A DNA stretch of 64,000 nt from Streptomyces pyxinicus (GTDB lineage: Bacteria > Actinomycetota > Actinomycetes > Streptomycetales > Streptomycetaceae): the NCBI RefSeq assembly GCF_024753135.1, contig NZ_JANUGP010000003.1:1-64000 (forward strand). The letters run 5' to 3'. Below the pieces are notes generated by a model, which made no database searches, was not told where the DNA came from, and worked only from the letters and a program-made list of their open reading frames with translations. Below are positions 22,280 through 31,133 of this stretch, piece after piece (within the stretch, counting starts at the first letter, position 1; each line of letters starts with the position of its first letter). The position numbers were made by a program, and so were the translations under genes.

Positions 22280-22640
22280 GGACGGCCGACAACGCGGACT
22301 CGGGCGGGGAGGGCGGGACGGCCGGCACCGGGCAGGCGGCGTGGGCGAGGCAGTGCCGGGGGACCCGGCGCGGAGAAGGCGCGCCGGAGTCCTCGCCGTC
22401 CCGCGCCCACCATCAGCAGGTCGACCTCCCGGTCGGCGGTCGCCAGCAGTGCCCGGCCCGGGTGCCGCGGACGATGACGGCGTGGGTCGGCACACCTGGC
22501 CCCGGGGTGCCGAAGATCTCGCCCAGGACCGCCGCGAGCCGCTGCTTGGCGAGCCGCTGCCACTCCTCGGTCAGCAGGCCGGCATGCAGGCCGTGCCGCT
22601 CCGCCGGATCAGCGCCGGGCGGTTCCCGGGCCGGCACCGC
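22280..22640 (-). pseudogene. Decayed universal stress protein (UspA family) gene
   Basis: Three minus-strand frames together spell a UspA C-terminal half: LLTEEWQRLAKQRLAAVL ... THAVIVRGTRAGH (22583 downward), then after a frame change GRALLATADREVDLLMVGAG, then after another HCLAHAACPVPAVPP. These are the usual ATP-loop and C-terminal strand of the family. No single frame covers them and no N-terminus is recognisable, so at least two frameshifts have destroyed the gene. Boundaries are approximate. Confidence 0.6.
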
Positions 22641-22910
22641 CACAGCTTCCCCCAGCCGCCGGACCCGGCCGGACGACTGCCGCGGACGGGTCCGGCGGCA
22701 TGGGCCTCTCCTGCCATCCCACTCCCACGCGGGCCATCCCACTCCCATGCGGGCGATTCGACCAGCCAGGGGAGGGGGAGGGGACGTCAACCTGCCGAGG
22801 CGGGCGCTCCGATTCCGTACGGCTACCGATTGTGACCGACATCGGACACACGTCGGGGCCGGTGCGCACCGAGTGTGTGCGGCCGGCCCCTCAGGTCGTA
22901 CGCGCCCTGC

Positions 22911-23147
22911 TCAGGCGGCGGTCATCACGTGCTCCGCACCGAGCGGGCGGTGCGGAGCGATGACCCGGCCGTCGGGCAGCAGCTCGCCGGTGTCCTCGAA
23001 CTGCAGGACGCCGTTGCACAGCAGGCTCCAGCCCTGCTCCGGGTGGTGCGCCACGAGGCGGGCGGACTCCCGGTCGGCGGACTCTGCTTGCGGGCACGGC
23101 GGTTGATGCTGGCACATGGGCGGGATCTTTCGCTGGGTCGTGGTCAT
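22911..23147 (-). CDS. DUF5999 small cysteine-containing protein
   Basis: 78 residues with the conserved block MCQHQPPCP, ADRESARLVAHHPEQGWSLL and ELLPDGRVIAPHRPLG. Very widespread in Streptomyces, no known function; the CxHxxxC pair near the N-terminus could bind metal. ATG 23147 follows GGGGGAC. Confidence 0.75.
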   Translation of the reverse strand: MTTTQRKIPPMCQHQPPCPQAESADRESARLVAHHPEQGWSLLCNGVLQFEDTGELLPDGRVIAPHRPLGAEHVMTAA

Positions 23148-23417
23148 GTCCGTCCCCCGTGGTGACAAGTCGGTCGGAACCAAGTGTTGCCCTCTGGGCG
23201 TCGTTCCGCAGGTATTTCGCAGCACCGCTTCTCACAGGTTGAGGACGCGTCACCCGAGCGGACGGTTCAGTCCAACTGCACTGTCTCTTCGGGTGGTTTA
23301 CGGTGGCCGGAACGGGCTAGTCACAGCGGCTCAGCCCACGGTGCACATCGGCCTGCCCCTTCTCGCGCACGGCGGTGCCCCGCCGTCCGTGCGGACGGCG
23401 GGGCACCGATGGCGGGT

Positions 23418-24002
23418 TCAGGCGGGCGAGCCGAGCAGCGGGACGGTGGTCGCTCTGAGGGAGAGCACCGGGAGCAGTTCGGCGACGCGGAACGGCCGGT
23501 GCGCCGAGATACCGGGCGGTGCGGGGGCCAGCGGGATGAGCAGGTCGGTCGCCGCCGGATGCCCCGCCGCGCCGTCGCAGGCGCAGTCGCCGTGCAGCCA
23601 CAGGGTGAGCATGTACAGCCCGGGCAGGGACAAAAGCCTTGCCTGGTACGGCTGTTGGAGCACCTCGGCCTGTTGCAGGGCGCGTTCGGTCGAGGCGACG
23701 TAGGGGCCCTCGAAGAAGTGCGAGAAGGCCCAGCCGTCCGGGGTGAGCATGGTCTCCGCCGCGGCCACCGCCCGGCCGTCACAGCGGATCAGGAAACGCC
23801 AGCCGGCCAGCCGGGTCGCGGTCAGGCCTTGCGCGGTGATCCGGTCCAACACGTGTACGGGCAACGGGAGTTCAGGTGTCACCGGGCCCTGAGCGGCGCG
23901 CAGGGAGGGGGTCGGCGCCTCACGGACCGCGGTGGGCGAGTCCAGGGCGGTGAGGACGGTGCGCAGGGCGGGCGCGGGGGCAGGGGGCACGTGCAGCGGC
24001 AT
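23418..24002 (-). CDS. Hypothetical protein
   Basis: 194 residues, no transmembrane helix or signal peptide. I do not recognise a named domain. Notable are the conserved-looking ITAQGLTATRLAGWRFLIR and WAFSHFFEGPYVASTERALQ segments and a CAC dipeptide pair (HGDCACDG). ATG 24002 has GAGAGGCG upstream. Homologues in Streptomyces are expected from codon usage; function unknown. Confidence 0.65.
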   Translation of the reverse strand: MPLHVPPAPAPALRTVLTALDSPTAVREAPTPSLRAAQGPVTPELPLPVHVLDRITAQGLTATRLAGWRFLIRCDGRAVAAAETMLTPDGWAFSHFFEGPYVASTERALQQAEVLQQPYQARLLSLPGLYMLTLWLHGDCACDGAAGHPAATDLLIPLAPAPPGISAHRPFRVAELLPVLSLRATTVPLLGSPA

Positions 24003-24583
24003 GTGGGTCGCCTCTCATTCGACAGGCGCGGCGGCGCGAGGAGGGTGGGGCGGACGGCGCTGTCTGCTCACGGAAAGGCGTGAGGGGTGGGGGCCCGGGT
24101 CGGTGAACGAAAGTGCGGCTCGTCCTGCCGTCCGTCAGGGTGACGGCCGGAACACGGCAGGAACCAGGACCGAGGGCGCCAACCTTCTGCCTTGTGGGCG
24201 AAGTTTATATGACGGATGTTCGACCGTTGTTTCAGCTATCCCATGCCGGGAAATCCCGCAAGGCGCTATTGGGTCGTCGATTTGCGTGGCTCATCCCGAT
24301 TATGGCGCCGTCTCGCCGTCACTGACCTGGCGATACACGCCGGTAGCGGTCGGCCGAATGTCGTCGGCGTTTTTCACGAGGCGTTCCGGGGCACACGAAG
24401 GTGCAAGTTGCGGCATGCCTCGTGAATGTGCCGCAGGGAACATGAGACAGAGTAGCGGGCGCCGGTCCCGCGCGGGACGTTATCGATCGCTTCCGCTGGG
24501 CATCATCCATCCTGACCCGGGGACCTGCTCCGGGAGCCCGGCGGCCGGATCGACGGCCCGCCCATCCGAGGAGGGAAACTTCG
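24003..24583. other. 581-bp gap with lower GC, no convincing gene
   Basis: The stretch 24190-24460 is visibly less GC-rich than its surroundings (for example AAGTTTATATGACGG near 24199). Two short plus-strand frames of about 70 codons lack ribosome sites and family resemblance. It probably carries the promoter region of the downstream GCS2-family gene, which has GGAGGG just before its start. Confidence 0.5.
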
Positions 24584-26101
24584 ATGGGGGAGAAGGTCGT
24601 GGCAGGGCAGTTCGACCTGTCCGATCGCCAGCGCTACCGCGAAAAGCTCCAGAAGTGCCTGACGGGGCTGGAGCGGTTGCTGGTAGAGAAGCGATTCGAC
24701 CGCCCCAAGAACCTCATGGGCGTCGAGATCGAGCTGAATCTCGCGGGTTCGGACGGTATGCCGCGCATGCTGAACGGTCAGGTGCTCGAACGCATCGCGA
24801 GCCGTGATTTCCAGACCGAACTCGCCATGTTCAATCTGGAAGTGAACATCGCGCCCCACCGACTGGGGGGCCGGGTTTTCGACCAGCTGGCCGAGGAACT
24901 GCGCACCTCACTCGCCTACGCCGACCGCAAGGCCGGCGAGGTGGACGCGGGCATCGTCATGATCGGCATCCTGCCCACGCTGGACCGGGACGACCTGGTC
25001 TCCTCCAACCTCTCCGAGGTGGACCGCTACACGCTGCTGAACGACCAGATCGTGGCCGCGCGCGGAGAGGACTTCCGGCTCGACATCGACGGCGTGGAGC
25101 ACCTCGTCTGCACGTCGAAGTCGATCGTGCCCGAGGCCGCCTGCACCTCCGTGCAACTGCACCTCCAGGTCACCCCGGGCCGGTTCGCCGACGTGTGGAA
25201 CGCGGCGCAGGTGGCGTCCGCCGCGCAGATCGCCCTGGGAGCCAACTCGCCCTTCCTCTTCGGCCGCGAGCTGTGGCAGGAGTCCAGGCCGCCGCTGTTC
25301 CTCCAGTCCACCGACACCCGGCCGCCCGAACTCCAGGCGCAGGGGGTACGGCCGCGCACCTGGTTCGGGGAGCGCTGGGTGACCTCCGCGTACGACCTCT
25401 TCGAGGAGAACCTGCGGTACTTCCCGGCCCTGCTGCCGCTGTGCGACGACGAGGAGCCGCTGGAGGTGCTGGAGGCCGGCGGCACCCCCAAGCTCGCCGA
25501 ACTGGTCCTGCACAACGGCACCATCTACCGCTGGAACCGGCCGGTGTACGGCATCGCGGACGGCGTCCCGCACCTGCGCGTGGAGAACCGGGTACTGCCC
25601 GCCGGACCGACCATCACCGACGTGATCGCCAACGCGGCCTTCTACTACGGCCTGGTACGCGCCCTCGCCGAGGACTCCCGCCCGATCTGGACCCGGCTGC
25701 CCTTCGCCGCGGCCGAGGCCAACTTCGACGCGGCGTGCCGGTATGGCATCGACGCCCGCTTCACCTGGCCACGGCGCGGCCGGTACGGCGGCACGGGCGA
25801 GGTGGACGCGGTGACACTGGTCCGCGACGAGCTGCTGCCGCTGGCCTACGCGGGCCTGGACGCGTGGGGCGTCGAGCCGGCCGACCGGGACCTCTACCTC
25901 GGCGTGATCGAGGAGCGGTGCCGGCGCCGGGTGAACGGCGCTTCCTGGCAGTCGGCCACCTTCCACCAGGCACTGGAACAGGGGCTGAGCCGGGACGCCG
26001 CGCTGGCGGCGACGACCCGGCGCTACGCCGAGCTGATGCACGGGGGCGAGCCGGTGCACATGTGGCCGGTGGGGTTGCCGGAGACGGTTCCGGCGGGGTG
26101 A
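24584..26101 (+). CDS. Glutamate-cysteine ligase family (GCS2-type) protein
   Basis: 505 residues. The N-terminal half carries the carboxylate-amine ligase pattern LMGVEIELNL (about 45-54), the FNLEVNIAPHRLGG segment and EAACTSVQLHLQVTP. A long C-terminal helical extension follows. Members are annotated glutamate-cysteine ligase, but the true substrates in actinobacteria, which use mycothiol, are not established. ATG 24584 follows GAGGAGGG. Monocistronic. Confidence 0.75.
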   Translation: MGEKVVAGQFDLSDRQRYREKLQKCLTGLERLLVEKRFDRPKNLMGVEIELNLAGSDGMPRMLNGQVLERIASRDFQTELAMFNLEVNIAPHRLGGRVFDQLAEELRTSLAYADRKAGEVDAGIVMIGILPTLDRDDLVSSNLSEVDRYTLLNDQIVAARGEDFRLDIDGVEHLVCTSKSIVPEAACTSVQLHLQVTPGRFADVWNAAQVASAAQIALGANSPFLFGRELWQESRPPLFLQSTDTRPPELQAQGVRPRTWFGERWVTSAYDLFEENLRYFPALLPLCDDEEPLEVLEAGGTPKLAELVLHNGTIYRWNRPVYGIADGVPHLRVENRVLPAGPTITDVIANAAFYYGLVRALAEDSRPIWTRLPFAAAEANFDAACRYGIDARFTWPRRGRYGGTGEVDAVTLVRDELLPLAYAGLDAWGVEPADRDLYLGVIEERCRRRVNGASWQSATFHQALEQGLSRDAALAATTRRYAELMHGGEPVHMWPVGLPETVPAG

Positions 26102-26423
26102 CGCGGCGCGCCGTCGCTGTGGCGGTGGGCGGTGTGGGCTCTGCCCGGCCGGTCCCGTTGCCGTCGCGCGGGGTGCCGGGTGCCGGGCGCCGGACGGACG
26201 GTCGGCGACCGGGTCGCGTGACGTGTACGCCGCTGGGCGGCTGACCGTGTCCCGGAGCCGGCCGCCGCCGCGTCGCGCGCCGCGTCCTGGGGACCGGTCG
26301 GCCGGTGTGGTGCGGAACCGGCCATGCCGCCGCTGGCCCGTGGGCTGCGTGGTGTTCATATCTTCTTCTGCGATCCTTGCCGGGCGAGAGGGGCCGTGGG
26401 CCCGTGAGCGGCAGGAGGCAGGA
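26102..26423. other. 322-bp intergenic region
   Basis: Very GC-rich stretch between the ligase and the CPBP gene. I see no gene, clear hairpin terminator or promoter hexamer; only the AGGAGG ribosome site (26413-26418) of the next gene. Confidence 0.5.
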
Positions 26424-27224
26424 GTGCAGGTGGAGGCTGAGTCGGTGGGGGAGTCGCCGGCGCGGGAGCGTGACCCGCGACGGATCCTGCGGGACGAGAC
26501 GCTGCTCGTCCTCGCGCTCTCGCTGGGCGCGAGCGGGGTCTCCGCGCTGATCAGCTTCGTCGGCTCCGTCACCAAACCGGGCGGCCTCAAGGACCAGGCG
26601 GCCACCCTCAACGCCTCGGCCGCGCCGGGACGCCCATGGCTGGACCTCGCCTGGCAGCTCTTCGGCATCGCCTCAGCGCTGGTCCCCGTCGCCCTGGTCG
26701 CCCATCTGCTGATCCGCGAGGGCACGAGCCTGCGCACGCTGGGCTTCGACCGCGGCCGCCCCCGGCCCGACCTGGGCCGGGGGGCCTGCATCGCCGCCGT
26801 GATCGGCAGTGTCGGCATCGCCTTCTACCTGGCCGCGCGCGGCCTCGGCTTCAACCTCACCGTGGTGCCCGAGGCCCTGCCGGACGTGTGGTGGAAGTAC
26901 CCCGTGCTGATCCTCTCCGCCCTCCAGAACGCGGTCCTCGAAGAGGTCATCGTCGTCGGCTATCTGCTGCGCAGGCTCGGCCAGTTGGGCTGGACGCCGG
27001 GTGCCGCGCTGGTGACCAGTTCGGTGCTGCGCGGCTCATACCACCTCTACCAGGGCGTCGGCGGGTTCCTCGGCAACATGGCCATGGGCGTGGTCTTCGT
27101 CCTGCTGTACCGCCGCTGGGGCCGGGTCGGCCCGCTGGTCGTCGCGCACTCGCTGCTCGACATCGGCGCCTTCGTCGGCTACGCCCTGCTCGCCGGCCGG
27201 GTGGACTGGCTGCCGACGGCCTGA
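26424..27224 (+). CDS. CPBP family intramembrane protease (Abi/CAAX-like)
   Basis: 266 residues, about seven or eight membrane helices. The CPBP core is seen as LEEVIVVGYLLRRL (motif 1, with Gly where many members have Arg) and RGSYHLYQG (motif 2), then HSLLDIGAF. Such membrane metalloproteases process prenylated peptides or bacteriocins in some systems; here no partner is nearby. GTG 26424 has AGGAGG five bases upstream. Confidence 0.8.
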   Translation: MQVEAESVGESPARERDPRRILRDETLLVLALSLGASGVSALISFVGSVTKPGGLKDQAATLNASAAPGRPWLDLAWQLFGIASALVPVALVAHLLIREGTSLRTLGFDRGRPRPDLGRGACIAAVIGSVGIAFYLAARGLGFNLTVVPEALPDVWWKYPVLILSALQNAVLEEVIVVGYLLRRLGQLGWTPGAALVTSSVLRGSYHLYQGVGGFLGNMAMGVVFVLLYRRWGRVGPLVVAHSLLDIGAFVGYALLAGRVDWLPTA

Positions 27225-27244
27225 GTGCCGCCGGCAGCCGCGGT

Positions 27245-28057
27245 TCAGGCGCGCAGCTCGCCCTCGATGACCGTGACCGCCCGGCCGGTGAGCAGCGTGC
27301 GCTCACCGCGCAGACCGGTGCGGACCAGTCCGGTACGGCGGGACGCCTGGAGCCCGGTGAGGTCGTCACGGCCGGTCCGGGCCGACCAGTGCGGGGCCAG
27401 CACGGTGTGGGCGCTGCCGGTGACCGGGTCCTCGTCGATGCCGATGTTCGGGAAGAAGCAGCGGGAGACGAAGTCGTAGCCGCGGCCGGGGTCCTCGGCG
27501 CGGGCGGTGGCGATGACCCCGCGCGCGGAGTACGCGCCGAGTGTCCTGAGGTCGGGGGAGAGGCCGAGGACGGTCTTTTCGTCGGCCAGCTCCACCAGCA
27601 GGTCGCCGACGTTAGGGCCGGTGTCGAAGGTGGCGACCGGCGCGGCGCCCAGTGCCTCGGCGACCCCGGCGGGGACCTCCACCGCGGTGAGTGGGGCGGT
27701 CGGGAAGTCGAGGGTGATCGAGCCGTCGGCGGCGGGCGTGGCGATCAGCACGCCGCTGCGGGTGGCGAACCGTACCGGGCCCTCGTGCGTGCCGGTGGTG
27801 TGCAGGACGTGGGCCGTGGCGAGCGTGGCGTGTCCGCACAGGTTCACCTCGGCGGCCGGCGTGAACCAGCGCAGCGCCCAGTCCGCCTCCCCGCCGGCCG
27901 GCAGCCGGTGCGCGAACGCGGTCTCGGCGTGGTTGACCTCCATGGCGACGTTCTGGAGCCAGTCGTCGTCCGGGAAGACGTCGTCGAGGAGCAGGACCCC
28001 GGCGGGGTTGCCGGCGAAGGGGCGGTCGGTGAAGGCGTCCACGATTCGAATGCGCAT
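27245..28057 (-). CDS. PhzF family epimerase/isomerase
   Basis: 270 residues, full-length PhzF fold of two similar halves. The catalytic glutamate region NHAETAF (about 42-48), LCGHATLATAHVL and the second-half GIDEDPVTGSAH are intact. The family includes diaminopimelate-epimerase-like isomerases and PhzF of phenazine synthesis; the absence of other phenazine genes argues for a general isomerase. ATG 28057. Convergent with the CPBP gene. Confidence 0.85.
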   Translation of the reverse strand: MRIRIVDAFTDRPFAGNPAGVLLLDDVFPDDDWLQNVAMEVNHAETAFAHRLPAGGEADWALRWFTPAAEVNLCGHATLATAHVLHTTGTHEGPVRFATRSGVLIATPAADGSITLDFPTAPLTAVEVPAGVAEALGAAPVATFDTGPNVGDLLVELADEKTVLGLSPDLRTLGAYSARGVIATARAEDPGRGYDFVSRCFFPNIGIDEDPVTGSAHTVLAPHWSARTGRDDLTGLQASRRTGLVRTGLRGERTLLTGRAVTVIEGELRA

Positions 28058-28158
28058 GGCGGCGACGCTAGCGGCTGCGTCACCGCCGGGACCAAGGCCA
28101 ATTCGCGAGTCCTGGCCTTTCCCTGCGGGTCAGGGTTGTGTGGTCCAGGCTCGGATGG

Positions 28159-28850
28159 TCAGTTCAGCAGGGCAGCCGTGAAGGTCCGGCGGTGGCCCAC
28201 CAGCCAGGTCTGCGCACGGCCCCAGCGTTCCCATCCACCATGCTCGGTCAACGCCCTGACATAGCCGGGGTCTCCGTCGGCCACGCGGCGGGCGACGAAG
28301 GCCCGGCAGACCTCCGTGGCCTGCTCGATGACGCCGGGCAACTCGGCGCGGTCCTCCGCCGAGAGGCCGTAGCCGTCGGCAAGGATCCGCAGCCGTGCGG
28401 GCGCGTCCAGTCCGGAGGGGTGGACGGCAGCCGCGGACCCGGGATCGAGCATGGGCACCCAGTAGCGGGCAGTCATGGCGACGTCCCAGAGAGGACGGCC
28501 CGGGGCCACTCGGCACGGAGGTCGACCGCGACGGCCGCACTGGTGTCATGCAGGCGCCGCAGCAGGCCTCCCACCGATTCGAGGGCGGAACTCGTCATCG
28601 CCCAGTCCGGGAACGGCGGCAGAGCCACGTCGCCAGGCACGAAGGTCAGCTGCTCACGGCCGTCCGCGGTGAGACCGACGGGGACCGGCGCCCCGTCGAA
28701 GCCGTGTTCCTTCAGCACGAGGAGACAGCCATGCAGGGCGGGCGCGTTGCGCGGTGCCGGTCGCTCCACCGACTCCCCCCGGCGGAAAACCGCCCCCGTG
28801 TTCACCATCCCGCCGACCAGCGCCTCGTCCTCAGCCGTCACGAGGATCAC
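28159..28850 (-). pseudogene. Aminoglycoside-phosphotransferase-like gene with internal deletion
   Basis: Two overlapping minus-strand frames form one APH/choline-kinase-like protein. The N-terminal part (28850-28473) runs from GGMVNTGAVFRRGE to RAEWPR. The C-terminal part (28509-28159) starts APGRPLWDVAMTARYWVP and ends at GHRRTFTAALL. What should lie between, the catalytic HxDxxxxN loop and the DFD metal motif, is missing, and the frames are shifted at CCCCGGGCCG. The gene has therefore lost about 40 codons and its active site. An expressed short remnant is unlikely to be a kinase. Confidence 0.75.
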
Positions 28851-28901
28851 GCTACCGCCGGATCGACCCGCACAGGCCGGGTGCTTCGCGCGCGACGTGG
28901 C

Positions 28902-29678
28902 TCAGCGCACGACGGAACGCGCGACGCGGAACCCCACGTCGTCGACCTGGAACGTCGGGTGGCTGCGGCGCCGCGCGGAGGCCCGGCAACTCCAGTGCTC
29001 ATCGAACCAGCCACCGCCACGGAGCACCCGGTAGGCGCCGTAGACCTCGGCGTCGTAGACGTCCCAGCACCAGTCCCAGACGTTGCCGAGCATGTCGTAG
29101 AGCCCCCACGAGTTGGGGCGTTTGCCGCCCACCTCGTGGATGCGCTCGTGCGAGTTACCGCGGTACCAGCCGATCTCGTCGAGTTCCCCGTAGCGCGGCC
29201 CGGTCGTCCCGGCACGGCAGGCGTGCTCCCACTCGGCTTCGGTCGGCAGTCGATACCCGTCGGCGCTCACGTCCCACTCGATGTCTTCGGTCTCGGCAGG
29301 GAAGTGGTACGCGGGCGTGAGGCCGGCGCACTGGGACAGGGCGTTGCAGAACCGCGCCGCGTCCCACCACGAGACGCACTCGACGGGCAGCTGCTCCCCA
29401 GGGGTGGTGCTCGGCCGCCGGCCTGTGATCCGTGCGTACAACGCCTGGGTGACCGGGACTGCCGCGAGCTGGTAGGGCGCGAGCTCGACCGACCACCTGC
29501 GCTGTGTCCGCCGGTCCGACAGCGTCACCTGCCCCGGCGGGATGGCGATCATCTCGTTCCCCGTCATCACAAGAGGCTGCCTTGAGGCCTTTGACCTGGC
29601 CTTCTCCGTCAACGACAGGCTCGTGCGCCGATCGCCGGGGGCCGGCTGGGACATGCCGTTCGAGGCTGTGGACGTCAT
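28902..29678 (-). CDS. Formylglycine-generating-enzyme / sulfatase-modifying-factor domain protein
   Basis: 258 residues with the FGE-sulfatase fold: IPPGQVTLSD, PVECVSWWDAARFCNAL, YRLPTEAEWEHACRAG, WGLYDMLGNVWDWCWD and RVLRGGGWFDEHWSCRASAR. Of the two copper-binding cysteines of true FGE, the first is replaced by Asp (GWFD) while the second (SC) remains. A sulfatase-activating function is therefore unlikely; an EgtB-like iron enzyme or ligand-binding role is possible. Start ATG 29678 overlaps the upstream stop as ATGA. Confidence 0.8.
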   Translation of the reverse strand: MTSTASNGMSQPAPGDRRTSLSLTEKARSKASRQPLVMTGNEMIAIPPGQVTLSDRRTQRRWSVELAPYQLAAVPVTQALYARITGRRPSTTPGEQLPVECVSWWDAARFCNALSQCAGLTPAYHFPAETEDIEWDVSADGYRLPTEAEWEHACRAGTTGPRYGELDEIGWYRGNSHERIHEVGGKRPNSWGLYDMLGNVWDWCWDVYDAEVYGAYRVLRGGGWFDEHWSCRASARRRSHPTFQVDDVGFRVARSVVR

Positions 29679-30238
29679 ACTCGGTGCGGTCCTGCTTCGT
29701 CCTGCCAGCGGTAGAGGTCACGCAGCAGGGAAATCTCGGAGCCGTGATGAATCAGCTCCCTGTTGACGTGCAGGACCCTGTTCTCCATGGGAAACCGCTC
29801 GGGACCCACCGTGGGCGGATTGTCCAGGTCGGCGTCCGAGAGCTCGCGGACCCCCGCGTTCCATCTCCCATACATCTCATCGAGCTGTTTCAGCGCCTCG
29901 TCAGCGGTCCCCGCGTAGGCGAATGTCCGGGAGTCGACGTCCTGGCCGCTGAAGTACCAGCCCACCCGATAGCCCAGGCACGAGACGATGATGTGCGCCA
30001 GCCGCCAGGCAATCGTGGTCACCGGCACCGGCACCGGGGCAGGGGACGCGGAGTCCATCGTCCATTCCCCCGAGCCTTCCAACATCGGTGCGGCCGACGT
30101 GCCACGTGGGCGGATGCTCCAGCAGCCGGGCACCGGCTCCCAGAAGTACTCCTCGTCAGTGAGACCGTCCAGCCGTGGCCGCAGGTTCTTGCGCCAGTAC
30201 CAGTCCAACTGCTCCGCGAGCCGCTCGCTTCTTGTCAT
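29675..30238 (-). CDS. DinB-superfamily (DinB_2/DUF664-type) protein
   Basis: 187 residues, four-helix-bundle metalloprotein family. Likely metal ligands are in AWRLAHIIVS and HVNRELIHHGSEI. Couples by ATGA overlap to the FGE-domain gene downstream. In EgtB the same two domains are fused in one chain. The Tn7-like element sits 45 bp upstream of its ATG (target duplication from 30283, element from 30288), so its native promoter is separated or destroyed. Confidence 0.8.
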   Translation of the reverse strand: MTRSERLAEQLDWYWRKNLRPRLDGLTDEEYFWEPVPGCWSIRPRGTSAAPMLEGSGEWTMDSASPAPVPVPVTTIAWRLAHIIVSCLGYRVGWYFSGQDVDSRTFAYAGTADEALKQLDEMYGRWNAGVRELSDADLDNPPTVGPERFPMENRVLHVNRELIHHGSEISLLRDLYRWQDEAGPHRV

Positions 30239-30282
30239 CGCCGCACACTACAGACCCGTCGATCGGAGTGATCGTCGCTGTC

Positions 30283-30287
30283 TGCGG
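30283..30287. repeat. Left target-site duplication TGCGG
   Basis: TGCGG directly abuts the left TGAC terminus and is repeated at 35075-35079 directly after the right GTCA terminus. Confidence 0.8.
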
Positions 30288-30294
30288 TGACTCG

Positions 30295-30332
30295 TCTCAG
30301 CGAACTTTGACCGTTCTCACTGAAGTTTGACC
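30295..30332 (+). repeat. Left-end TnsB-type binding repeats
   Basis: Two direct 18-bp copies: TCTCAGCGAACTTTGACC (30295-30312) and TCTCACTGAAGTTTGACC (30315-30332), 20 bp apart start to start. These match the right-end repeats in inverted orientation. Confidence 0.85.
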
Positions 30333-30380
30333 GGCGTCTGCTCTACGTTCGCAGCGGTCGAGGCTTGCGAGGGGGCGGCG

Positions 30381-31133
30381 GTGGCGACAGCTGCACAGGC
30401 GTTTGGCGACGAGGCACTTTCGGCTTTTGAGCTGGAGTTTTCCCATCCTGATGGTCGGCGTCGGCTGCCGCTGGGGAAGGCATGGAGTGTCCCGTTCGAG
30501 GTGGCCGATCCGGTACGCGAGTTCCGTTGGGTGAAGGGAGGTAAGAGCTTCCCAGGCTGGTACTACGCGGTGACGACGGCCGGCCACGTGGGCTACGAGT
30601 CGTGGCTGGAGCGAGACCGTCTGATCTTGATGGACCGGGATCGGGAGGTCGTCGGGATCGCTGCTCAGCCGTTCTGGCTGCGCTGGGATGACGGGCACAA
30701 AGGGCGTCGTCACGCCCCGGACTACTTCGTACGCCTTGTCGACGGTCGGGCTCGGGTGGTCGACGTCCGCTCTGCGGACCGTATGGACGAACGGACCGAG
30801 GAGTCGTTCGAGGCGACCCGGCGGGCCTGTGAGGCGGTGGGCTGGCAGTTCGAGTGGGTGGGCACGCCGGATCCGGTGTTCATGGCGAATGTCCGCTGGT
30901 TGGCCCGCTACCGCAGGGCCCGTTCGGGACGCCCGGCATCGGTCGCGTCTGCACTGATCGACGTCTTTAACGAGCCGATGGGCACGTGGGCCGGGGCCGA
31001 ACTCGTGGGCGACCGGCTGCAGGTGCTTCCGGTGCTGTTCCACCTGTTGTGGTCGGGCCGGCTCGATGCGGACCTCGAATCCGAACTGCTGGACTCGGAG
31101 AGCCTGGTCTGGGCCGCAGGTCGGTCGGTATGA
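30381..31133 (+). CDS. TnsA-like transposase endonuclease subunit
   Basis: 250 residues. In Tn7 TnsA makes the 5-prime-strand cuts that turn transposition into cut-and-paste. A PD-(D/E)xK-type core is visible: GYESWLERD (E73 or E77), HAPDYFVRLVD (D114) and VVDVRSAD (D128-x-R130), where Arg stands in for the usual Lys. Downstream region is helical and probably contacts TnsC or TnsB. GTG 30381 is preceded by GAGGGGG; the frame extends to an ATG at 30327 inside the left-end repeat, which is less likely. Confidence 0.85.
   Translation: MATAAQAFGDEALSAFELEFSHPDGRRRLPLGKAWSVPFEVADPVREFRWVKGGKSFPGWYYAVTTAGHVGYESWLERDRLILMDRDREVVGIAAQPFWLRWDDGHKGRRHAPDYFVRLVDGRARVVDVRSADRMDERTEESFEATRRACEAVGWQFEWVGTPDPVFMANVRWLARYRRARSGRPASVASALIDVFNEPMGTWAGAELVGDRLQVLPVLFHLLWSGRLDADLESELLDSESLVWAAGRSV

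Noticed and set aside
24113..24425. Two overlapping 70-codon plus-strand frames
   Set aside because: No ribosome site, no motif, atypical codon bias; treated as spacer.
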